Below are positions 1 through 5,171 of a stretch of DNA of 5,171 nucleotides, in pieces. Source of the DNA: Alphaproteobacteria bacterium (GTDB taxonomy: Bacteria; Pseudomonadota; Alphaproteobacteria; Rickettsiales; SXRF01); NCBI GenBank assembly GCA_020050695.1, contig JAGVKI010000039.1, positions 1 to 5,171 of the forward strand, in the 5' to 3' direction. The notes below the pieces were generated by a model. That model made no database searches. It worked only from the letters and a program-made list of their open reading frames with translations, and was not told the origin of the DNA. Within the stretch, counting starts at the first letter, position 1; each line of letters begins with the position of its first letter. Both the position numbers and the translations under genes were made by a program.

Positions 1-1368
1 ATGATCGTTGAAGGTAGCGTTCTGTTCAGGATCTAACACCTCAAGCAGTGCAGCCGCCGGATCGCCGCGGAAGTCCGAGCCCATCTTGTCCAGTTCGTCG
101 AGCAGGATAAGCGGGTTGGACGATTTGGCTTTTTTCATCGACTGCAGGATTTTACCCGGCATTGAACCGATATAGGTACGGCGGTGGCCACGGATTTCTG
201 CTTCGTCACGCACGCCGCCAAGGGAGATACGAACGAAGTTACGGCCCGTGGCACGCGCAATCGATTTAGCCAGCGAGGTCTTACCCACACCCGGAGGGCC
301 AACGATGCACAGAATCTGGCTGCGAACCTGTTTGGTGCGCTGCTGTACGGCAAGATACTCAAGGATACGGTCTTTGACTTTTTCCAAGCCGTAATGGTCT
401 TCGTTGAGTACTTTGTCGGCAAATTTCAGGTCGCTTACAATGCGTGTCTGCTTCTTCCACGGCAGGGAAATCACCCAGTCGAGATAGTTGCGGATCACGG
501 ACGCTTCAGCGGACATTGCGCTCATGGAGCGAAGCTTTTTGACTTCGTTAAGCGCTTTTTCTTTTACTTCCTTGGACAGGCGGAGCTTTTTGATTTTCTC
601 TTCGAGCTCGCCGATTTCATCCTTGCCGTCTTCACCTTCGCCAAGTTCTTTCTGCATGGCCTTCATCTGCTCATTTAGATAGTACTCGCGCTGCGTCTTT
701 TCCATCTGGCGTTTGACGCGTGAACGGATACGGCGCTCGGTGTTGAGTACGGCAATTTCACTTTCCATCAGCGCGAAGATATGCTCAAGGCGCTCATGTA
801 CTGGCAGCATTTCCAGGATGCGCTGCTTCTCGGCAATATCCACCGACATATGCGCGGCGATGGTATCGGCAAGCAGGCCTGGGCTGGTGATCTTGTTTAC
901 GGTGCCAAGTGTTTCAGGCTGAATTTTTTTGTTCAGCTTTACATATTGTTCAAACTGGCTGAGCACGGTGCGGAAGAGGGCTTCCACTTCCTGTGCGTCG
1001 CCGCCTTCTTCGTCAGCAGGGGCGGCAATTACCTGGAAGAATTCGCTATTGTCTAGGAACTCTGTGATGTTTGCGCGGGCAACACCTTCGACCAGCACTT
1101 TTACGGTGCCATCAGGCAGGCGCAGCAACTGCAGAATATTGCCGAGTGTACCCATGCGGTAAATATCGGTTTCCTTCGGGTCATCCACGCCGCCATTTTT
1201 CTGGGTAACCAGAAGGATCTTGCCTTCGCGGCGGACTACTTCTTCGAGTGCACGCACTGATTTTTCACGGCCTACGAAAAGTGGCACTACCATGGATGGA
1301 AACACCACGATGTCGCGCAGCGGCAATACTGGGAAAATTTCAGTTTTAGAGTCTGTCGTTTGTTCCAT
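1..1368 (-). CDS. lon: ATP-dependent protease Lon (La), N-terminal 456 codons, cut by window edge
   Basis: Lon is a cytosolic homohexameric AAA+ serine protease that unfolds and degrades damaged and short-lived regulatory proteins. The translation starts MEQTTDSKTEIFPVLPLRD, followed by VVFPSMVVPLFVGR, the classic opening of the Lon substrate-binding domain (about residues 10-200). A charged coiled-coil stretch follows (about 205-260, including YYLNEQMKAMQKELGEG). The AAA+ module has Walker A GPPGVGKT at residues 357-364 and Walker B LILLDELDK at 420-428, with the conserved RGHRRTYIGSMPGKI between them; these positions agree closely with E. coli Lon. The frame is open to base 1 and ends in DPEQNATFNDH, so about 350 residues are missing, including the Ser-Lys catalytic dyad. 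The ATG at 1368 is chosen because it gives the expected N-terminus; no clear Shine-Dalgarno precedes it. No clpX lies immediately upstream, unlike in many proteobacteria. Confidence 0.98.
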   Translation of the reverse strand, partial: MEQTTDSKTEIFPVLPLRDIVVFPSMVVPLFVGREKSVRALEEVVRREGKILLVTQKNGGVDDPKETDIYRMGTLGNILQLLRLPDGTVKVLVEGVARANITEFLDNSEFFQVIAAPADEEGGDAQEVEALFRTVLSQFEQYVKLNKKIQPETLGTVNKITSPGLLADTIAAHMSVDIAEKQRILEMLPVHERLEHIFALMESEIAVLNTERRIRSRVKRQMEKTQREYYLNEQMKAMQKELGEGEDGKDEIGELEEKIKKLRLSKEVKEKALNEVKKLRSMSAMSAEASVIRNYLDWVISLPWKKQTRIVSDLKFADKVLNEDHYGLEKVKDRILEYLAVQQRTKQVRSQILCIVGPPGVGKTSLAKSIARATGRNFVRISLGGVRDEAEIRGHRRTYIGSMPGKILQSMKKAKSSNPLILLDELDKMGSDFRGDPAAALLEVLDPEQNATFNDH

Positions 1369-1451
1369 AATAAATAATTTCTGGCTATAATTTTTGGCTA
1401 GTGAAAGGGATGGTGGTCAAATTTGGGGAAAGCGCCTTGCTTCTTGTTATC

Positions 1452-1483
1452 TAAATATAGGGGAACTATTGCAGCATTGCCAG
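1452..1483 (-). promoter_or_regulatory. Candidate heat-shock (sigma-32-like) promoter of lon
   Basis: Read on the minus strand, CTGG (1480-1483) is followed after 18 bases by CCTATATTTA (1452-1461). The recalled alphaproteobacterial heat-shock consensus is CTTG, 17-18 bases, CYTATNTNNG. The match has one mismatch in the -35 part and one at the last base of the -10 part. Transcription would start near 1445, leaving a leader of about 77 bases before the lon ATG. lon is a classical heat-shock gene, which fits. The call rests on pattern matching only. Confidence 0.35.
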
Positions 1484-1583
1484 TAGCAAAGCTAAAATAA
1501 ATATTTAGTTCTAATAAATGTATTTAATTACAACGACTTATTTTGAAATATCTGTAGATGTGGTGAAATTGGCTGGATAAATG

Positions 1584-1634
1584 GATACTGCTTTTGTCAG
1601 CATCAAATAACCTCTCTGATACTGCCTATGTCAG
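1584..1634. repeat. Two-copy direct repeat GATACTGC-N4-GTCAG
   Basis: Copy 1 (1584-1600) and copy 2 (1618-1634) are 17 bases long and agree at 15 positions; both differences fall in the 4-base centre. The copies are offset by 34 bases, a little over three helical turns, so they would face nearly the same side of the DNA. They lie about 100-180 bases upstream of the candidate lon promoter. This could be a tandem operator or a small duplication. Two copies are too few to call an array. Confidence 0.6.
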
Positions 1635-1675
1635 GGGGGGGCTCTATCCTGGTATATCGGCCCTAAACAGCAGTT

Positions 1676-1785
1676 CTGCCTGCACATATTGTGCGCCAGT
1701 GCAGGTCAGGAAGTCTTGGAATAATATTGCTTTACAATGGTTTAGTGAATGCTGCCTGCCGGGCTGAATGATACGGTGCAGGCAG
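1676..1785 (-). repeat. Competing inverted repeats at the 3' end of the cysteine-rich gene
   Basis: Four arms can be seen: CTGCCTGCAC (1676-1685), GTGCAGG (1699-1705), CTGCCTGC (1752-1759) and GTGCAGGCAG (1776-1785). The outer two form a perfect 10-base inverted repeat. The left pair can form a 7-bp hairpin and the right pair an 8-bp hairpin, so the outer pairing excludes the two local ones. The two right-hand arms lie inside the last codons of the cysteine-rich gene. There is no U-tract, so this is not an ordinary intrinsic terminator. It may be a 3'-end stabilising or termination structure. Confidence 0.5.
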
Positions 1786-2263
1786 GGTAAACGTAACTGC
1801 CAGATAGAACACCGTTATTGCATGTGCGGGTTTCGCTCGTACACACATCCGGCTCCGTTACCGCGTTGCTCACATACGCTGTCACGCTTGCGCCATGCGA
1901 TACAGGGCTGCCGTTGAATTCACAAGATGCCGGTACAGCAGGATGAACCGAACAACCAGCGTTAGCGCACCACAATCCTTGCTCGGGGGCTAACGTATAT
2001 CCTAAAAGCGCGCATGTCGAAAGGCTGGGATCCCATACGGTAGACCACACATCATAACATGCTGTTGCTCGCGTATCTGCGCAATCTCCGTAAAAGCTAG
2101 GACCTGCACAAACCCTTTCGTATGGATCTCCAGGTGGTGATGGGCATGGCACAGGTTCACTATATTCATCTAGGCAGGCTGTAGCATGCGCGAACTCTAC
2201 CCCCACCGCTCCTGCAAGGCCAAAGTACAAAAAACAGGTGCTCATCAGTATTCGTAATAGCAT
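1742..2263 (-). CDS. Small secreted cysteine-rich protein, function unknown
   Basis: A 173-residue protein. Residues 1-27 look like a Sec signal peptide: hydrophobic core about 3-22, with probable cleavage after AHA at 25-27. The mature part has 12 cysteines (30, 40, 52, 61, 69, 84, 99, 104, 114, 141, 148, 162), an even number that fits several disulfides and export across the membrane. The C-terminal module (about 112-163) has the pattern CxFNGxxVxHGxSVTAY, then CxSExRxC, then NGxLSGSY and a final C. I recall this cysteine module from uncharacterised, often repetitive, surface or secreted bacterial proteins. Here there is one copy. The ATG at 2263 is supported by AAGGGA eight bases upstream. 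It is transcribed divergently from the exosortase-like gene. It has no C-terminal transmembrane helix or basic tail. A lipoprotein is unlikely because ATAC is a poor lipobox. Confidence 0.75.
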   Translation of the reverse strand: MLLRILMSTCFLYFGLAGAVGVEFAHATACLDEYSEPVPCPSPPGDPYERVCAGPSFYGDCADTRATACYDVWSTVWDPSLSTCALLGYTLAPEQGLWCANAGCSVHPAVPASCEFNGSPVSHGASVTAYVSNAVTEPDVCTSETRTCNNGVLSGSYVYPACTVSFSPAGSIH

Positions 2264-2268
2264 AGTAA

Positions 2269-2277
2269 TAATCCCTT
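2269..2277 (-). promoter_or_regulatory. Ribosome binding site of the cysteine-rich gene
   Basis: On the minus strand AAGGGA lies eight bases before the ATG at 2263. It is a moderate Shine-Dalgarno match and supports both the reality of this gene and the chosen start. Confidence 0.55.
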
Positions 2278-2318
2278 GATGTCTTCATCCTATCACGTTT
2301 TAGCCAGAATGTACAGTC

Positions 2319-2327
2319 TGTTATAAT
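2319..2327 (+). promoter_or_regulatory. Extended -10 promoter for the exosortase-like gene
   Basis: TGTTATAAT contains a perfect TATAAT (2322-2327) preceded by the TGn extension (2319-2321). The best -35 at 18-base spacing is TTTAGC (2298-2303), only a partial match, as is usual for extended -10 promoters. Transcription would start near 2334, giving a leader of about 90 bases to the ATG at 2424. The same AT-rich block read on the minus strand (TATTAT/TATAAC) could hold the -10 of the divergent cysteine-rich gene, but I find no well-spaced -35 for it. Confidence 0.55.
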
Positions 2328-2423
2328 ATCGTAAAATAAAAACAAGCCTTTGCTATTGTGGTTGCTTGATGCGCACGCGCAAGGTGTGCTAGTGCTCACG
2401 TGCAATTGATAGCGACGAGGGTT

Positions 2424-4010
2424 ATGATCTTTTCCATTCTCCACCGACTCCTCCACACAGCCTTGAACAAGAAACGTCTGTTCTTATGTGCTGCATGTGC
2501 CGCTGCGGCCTGTGCAATAGCTATTTTGGGGCCCGCGACCATCGAGAATGTAACGGTAACATACCCCGGCACATCATATATACCCATCAACCAGTCTGAA
2601 TTACCCTTCCAGCGCAATCTGGAGAATAAAATATCGACTTTTACGGTCGAGTCTAACATTCACATGACCCCTCTTTCTTCGCCTGCCATAAACGTCACCC
2701 CAGATGAATGTTTAGAGCAATATTCCATTAACGACCAACAGACTCATGACCTGCAAGGCTACGACAAAACGATGCGATGCTGGCCGGAGTCTTATGTGCT
2801 TTACGCGCCGGATGAACTTCGTCCGGGCAAGAATAATATACGGATGACACTGAAGAACGAGCATGGACCGCATGGTATAAATCTGGAAGGTTCACTCAAC
2901 AACTTTGCTGCATTTATTGTCGCGTGTTTTGCATTTATGGCACTGGCGGCTGCATTCTGGCCATTAGCTACACACCCCCTTGAGTCATGGCAGCGCATGG
3001 TGCTATTCGCTAGCCGTGCTCTAACCCTGATACCTCTAAGTTGTTTTAAAGAGAAGCGTTTCTGGCGATATGCATTGTTACCGTTCGCTGTCGCATTAGC
3101 TGATGGGGTGTTGTTTGGCATGACACAATATTATCACTTAAGTCAGTGGATGCTTAGCGCGACAAATCTCATGGGGCGCACCTTGCCATTACTCCTGTTT
3201 GTTCGATTTCTGGATGGGGCAGGCGGGCGACCGTTCAGGTTGCGGGTGTCGGTGCTCTCGATGATGTTATGCCTGGCTTTCACAACCCTTATGATGGTGA
3301 GTATAGCTGCGAAAGAATATCAATTATACCTATATGATGGCCAAGTTTATCTAGAGTTATTTGCAGCTTTATGTTTGGAGGTCGCTGCATCCGTCCCCAT
3401 GCGCGAACTGGCAAGGCGCGCTTACATACACCGCAGAGTAACAGTTCTATTTCTTTTGTCGCTGCTGCCCTATGTTGAGCATTGGTTGTCACTGCCAATC
3501 TGGCAGGAGTTTCGCGGGATAACTGCATCCTTCATCATGTTCTTCGTAGAGCTGGGAGGATATGCTGCGCGTGCGGAAGATTACCACGATGCTAAATGGG
3601 GTATTGCAGTAATTATACGAACAGTATTATGGGAACTTGAAGTAATACGTGACTGTGCGGACTACAAGACCGTTATGTACTTTATTGCACTCTTTGCGGC
3701 GATGCTGTTGTCGCGTCCGCACCGAATGGTTAAGCCATCAAAAATTGTTGTAGCCTTCGTTACTGGGCTTTTGGGGGTAATGGCGATCAATGCTTGGCGA
3801 ATGGCGTCGCTGGTGTTGTTCGCCTCCGGGTTGATCGAGTCATGCGGTAGGTCTCCTGCTGTCTATCATGAGATATCAAGCCTTCACAATCAGGGCGGTC
3901 CTGTGCTTCTGTTTAGCTATGTGATCTATCTCTGCCTTTACTTCTGGGCCTGCTCGCGTTGGCTTGACCATGAGCCCCAAAAACCCATCGTAACAACTGA
4001 GGCTAGTTGA
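2424..4010 (+). CDS. Exosortase/archaeosortase-like polytopic membrane protein with N-terminal extracytoplasmic domain
   Basis: A membrane protein of 528 residues. Layout: a signal-anchor helix (about 19-36); an extracytoplasmic domain (about 37-160) with possible beta strands, two cysteines (96, 119) and a YAPDELRPGKNNIRMTL segment resembling sugar-binding-type beta sandwiches; then about ten to twelve membrane helices up to residue 514. The C-terminal part has Cys411 (in RDCADYK), a helix, NAWR with Arg459, then His482 (YHE) and a last helix. Exosortases use a Cys, an Arg in N-x-x-R and a His with very similar spacing; here Cys-Arg is 48 and Arg-His 23. The usual A-C-S-G around the Cys is replaced by D-C-A-D, so this would be a divergent member. 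Family proteins cleave C-terminal sorting signals of secreted substrates. The ATG at 2424 has GAGG three bases before its GTT spacer end, a tight spacing; an in-frame GTG at 2400 would add eight residues. Gene existence is near certain; the family call is moderate. Confidence 0.7.
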   Translation: MIFSILHRLLHTALNKKRLFLCAACAAAACAIAILGPATIENVTVTYPGTSYIPINQSELPFQRNLENKISTFTVESNIHMTPLSSPAINVTPDECLEQYSINDQQTHDLQGYDKTMRCWPESYVLYAPDELRPGKNNIRMTLKNEHGPHGINLEGSLNNFAAFIVACFAFMALAAAFWPLATHPLESWQRMVLFASRALTLIPLSCFKEKRFWRYALLPFAVALADGVLFGMTQYYHLSQWMLSATNLMGRTLPLLLFVRFLDGAGGRPFRLRVSVLSMMLCLAFTTLMMVSIAAKEYQLYLYDGQVYLELFAALCLEVAASVPMRELARRAYIHRRVTVLFLLSLLPYVEHWLSLPIWQEFRGITASFIMFFVELGGYAARAEDYHDAKWGIAVIIRTVLWELEVIRDCADYKTVMYFIALFAAMLLSRPHRMVKPSKIVVAFVTGLLGVMAINAWRMASLVLFASGLIESCGRSPAVYHEISSLHNQGGPVLLFSYVIYLCLYFWACSRWLDHEPQKPIVTTEAS

Positions 4011-4140
4011 AAAGAGTTGGGTCATCTATGCGTCAGCTATGATGTTCGTACTCGGTTGTTATTATACTCTTAGAAGCTTTCCTTGCTGATGTTAACAAGG
4101 TATTAATAAACAGAGCCTGCCGATTGGCTTATAAATCCCT
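4011..4140. other. Intergenic region after the exosortase-like gene
   Basis: No gene is visible. CCTTG (4081-4085) and CAAGG (4096-4100) could form a weak 5-bp hairpin with a 10-base loop, followed by an AT-rich stretch. This is too weak to call a terminator. Confidence 0.4.
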
Positions 4141-4168
4141 TTGTAAAGCCTGATAAGTCGATTATAGA
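4141..4168 (+). promoter_or_regulatory. Candidate sigma-70 promoter of tRNA-Leu
   Basis: TTGTAA (4141-4146), a 16-base spacer and TATAGA (4163-4168) each match the consensus at four of six positions. The predicted start, about 4175, lies roughly ten bases before the mature tRNA 5' end, a normal leader length. Confidence 0.4.
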
Positions 4169-4185
4169 AGTGCTCATACAGACAT

Positions 4186-4270
4186 GCGGGTGTGGCGAAA
4201 TTGGCAGACGCACCAGATTTAGGTTCTGGCGCCGCAAGGCGTGGGGGTTCAAGTCCCTCCACCCGCACCA
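4186..4270 (+). tRNA. tRNA-Leu (anticodon UAG, reads CUN), CCA encoded
   Basis: A full cloverleaf of 85 bases can be drawn. The acceptor stem is GCGGGTG (4186-4192) with CACCCGC (4260-4266), discriminator A4267 and encoded CCA 4268-4270. The D stem is GCG/CGC. The anticodon stem is CCAGA (4213-4217) with TCTGG (4225-4229); the loop TTTAGGT places anticodon TAG at 4220-4222. The long class II variable arm (GCC-GCAA-GGC) is typical of leucine tRNAs. The T stem is GGGGG/CCCTC with loop TTCAAGT. It stands alone with its own apparent promoter. Confidence 0.97.
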
Positions 4271-4389
4271 CTGAATTTACAAACAATTACGATTTCCCAG
4301 GACTTTCCACAGGTTAAATGATTGTTAGTAATTCATATAATACAATGCATTAATCAATATTACAGACGTGCAATATTTTACTTGAGGGG

Positions 4390-4419
4390 TTGTCATTAAA
4401 TGTTCACACCCTCTACAAT
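4390..4419 (+). promoter_or_regulatory. Sigma-70-type promoter for the gene starting at 4479
   Basis: TTGTCA (4390-4395) and TACAAT (4414-4419) are each one base off consensus and are separated by 18 bases. Transcription would start near 4426, leaving a leader of about 53 bases. A perfect TATAAT at 4336-4341 upstream has no well-spaced -35, so it is a weaker alternative. Confidence 0.55.
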
Positions 4420-4478
4420 AGGTGTATGGTATCGTTTAAACATGGAAAACTTTAATTATTACGGGTGCTAGCATTCCA

Positions 4479-5171
4479 ATGTCGGAACCAAACCAGCCAC
4501 CACCACAAACGATGAAGGACTTCGAGGTTGCCTTAAGGCAGGCCGAATTAATCGCGCAGGAGAAGTTTGAAGAAGCAGGTCTTGGACAAAAGCCGGCAGT
4601 GCTGGCTGCTACGCCCGGCACGCCTGTAGATCCAAATGCGTTGGCCGCCAGCATGGCCGCGCAGCGTGATTTCAACAATCGCCTGGAAGCCCTCAAGGCT
4701 ACCAACCCGCTTATTGCAATTGTAGAAGGCCATGAACGGACCCGTCGTTCGGAAGCTGCTAGCATGGGTGAGGATAATGCCCGCACCTACTATGAGTGCC
4801 GCATCGAGGAGATGCGTCATAATGCAAGGGTTGCCGTACAGGAAGACCGCGTCAACCAACCGCAACGTGAACTAAGCCAGCAATCCATGATACAGCAGCT
4901 GATGAGCGGTAATATCGGCGGGGTGATCATGGACTTTATCAAAATGATACCAGGTATAGGTGGCATGGTAAGCAATGTCATGTCTGTGCCTGGAGAGATG
5001 CTGCAAAGTGCAATGAGTGGTAATCCGAGTCTTGACGTGGGTGCAAATCTTGAGCAGGTGACGCGCCGCAATAATTTCAGGTCTGCGATGATGGGCGCTA
5101 CCGGAAACAACCAATTAGGGGGAGGGGTTGATAATCTTTATGCCAACCTGTTTAATCCTCCGCCAGCTGCA
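4479..5171 (+). CDS. Hypothetical protein, 3' end beyond the window
   Basis: An open frame of 231 codons from ATG 4479 to the window edge without a stop. I do not recognise the family. The N-terminus (1-12) is proline- and glutamine-rich. Residues about 12-35 and 60-130 are charged and probably helical, with many Glu, Arg and Gln. Residues 144-168 form a glycine- and methionine-rich hydrophobic segment (GNIGGVIMDFIKMIPGIGG and following) that could be a membrane-active or membrane-spanning helix. Eight methionines fall between 137 and 179. The part after 185 is Asn/Gly-rich and ends in PPPAA. There is no signal peptide. No in-frame ATG lies upstream after the stop at 4437-4439; the Shine-Dalgarno is weak, and an internal ATG at 4512 has none. 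A good promoter precedes it, and the opposite-strand frames look like shadows. Confidence 0.75.
   Translation, partial: MSEPNQPPPQTMKDFEVALRQAELIAQEKFEEAGLGQKPAVLAATPGTPVDPNALAASMAAQRDFNNRLEALKATNPLIAIVEGHERTRRSEAASMGEDNARTYYECRIEEMRHNARVAVQEDRVNQPQRELSQQSMIQQLMSGNIGGVIMDFIKMIPGIGGMVSNVMSVPGEMLQSAMSGNPSLDVGANLEQVTRRNNFRSAMMGATGNNQLGGGVDNLYANLFNPPPAA

Larger units (their letters stand above)
1369..1741. other. Intergenic region between lon and the cysteine-rich gene
   Basis: This stretch of about 370 bases has no credible reading frame. The part nearest lon (about 1485-1560) is very AT-rich. It contains the candidate lon promoter, a 15-base resemblance to the 5' end of tRNA-Leu (1559-1573), two copies of a 17-base direct repeat (1584-1600 and 1618-1634), a run of eight G (1634-1641), and inverted repeats (1676-1705) that follow the end of the cysteine-rich gene. 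I see no classical hairpin-plus-U-tract terminator for that gene. Confidence 0.7.

Noticed and set aside
184..1162. Several plus-strand frames within bases 184-1162
   Set aside because: They run opposite to the clearly conserved lon frame and show no protein-like composition of their own.
1584..1634. CRISPR-like array
   Set aside because: Only two 17-base imperfect copies with a 17-base gap; repeats are too short and too few.
1742..2263. Cysteine-rich protein as exosortase substrate
   Set aside because: Its C-terminus lacks a hydrophobic helix and a basic tail, which sorting signals of this family require.
2801..3528. Minus-strand frames within the membrane protein gene
   Set aside because: The plus-strand frame gives coherent membrane helices and family residues; these are shadows.
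4081..4100. Terminator hairpin after the membrane protein gene
   Set aside because: Only five base pairs with a 10-base loop and no clear U-tract.
4092..4286. 64-residue minus-strand frame across the tRNA
   Set aside because: It is the antisense of tRNA-Leu; its EGLEPPRLAAPEPKSGA-type string is a well-known spurious translation of leucine tRNA genes.
4303..4311. Possible DnaA box (CTTTCCACA) after the tRNA
   Set aside because: Two mismatches to TTATCCACA and no cluster of further boxes, so no origin is supported.
4355..4377. CAATATT repeated twice 16 bases apart
   Set aside because: Short AT-rich heptamers in an AT-rich spacer are expected by chance.
4436..5114. Minus-strand frames opposite the last gene
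   Set aside because: The plus-strand frame is longer, open to the window edge and has a good promoter; the minus frames overlap each other and have no supporting signals.

Overview
The window looks like chromosomal DNA of a Gram-negative bacterium, most likely an alphaproteobacterium. The evidence is the style of the Lon N-terminal half, a possible alphaproteobacterial heat-shock promoter in front of it, and the general gene style. I cannot name a genus. The predicted proteins include one secreted and one multi-pass membrane protein that are clearly not housekeeping genes, placed between a conserved protease gene and a tRNA gene.

Layout, left to right. Bases 1-1368 (minus strand) hold the first 456 codons of lon, the ATP-dependent protease; the rest, including the proteolytic domain, lies off the left edge. 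Bases 1369-1741 are non-coding and partly AT-rich. They hold a candidate heat-shock promoter for lon, a two-copy 17-base direct repeat, and a set of competing inverted repeats that runs into the end of the next gene. Bases 1742-2263 (minus) encode a small secreted cysteine-rich protein. Bases 2264-2423 form a divergent promoter region with an excellent extended -10 on the plus strand. Bases 2424-4010 (plus) encode a polytopic membrane protein of about 528 residues. Its C-terminal third carries the Cys / N-x-x-R / His arrangement of the exosortase/archaeosortase family, and its N-terminal part has a roughly 120-residue extracytoplasmic domain. Bases 4186-4270 are tRNA-Leu(UAG) with an encoded CCA, preceded by a plausible promoter. 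A separate promoter near 4390-4419 drives an unrecognised gene from 4479 that runs off the right edge.

How the parts may work together. Lon is an independent housekeeping gene. The exosortase-like protein and the cysteine-rich secreted protein share a divergent promoter region and both act at the cell envelope, so co-regulation is possible. However, the secreted protein lacks the C-terminal sorting signal (short motif, hydrophobic helix, basic cluster) that exosortases cut, so it is not an obvious substrate. No PEP-CTERM-like substrate is visible in the window. The most interesting content is this divergent exosortase-like protein with an unusual cysteine motif and an appended ectodomain.
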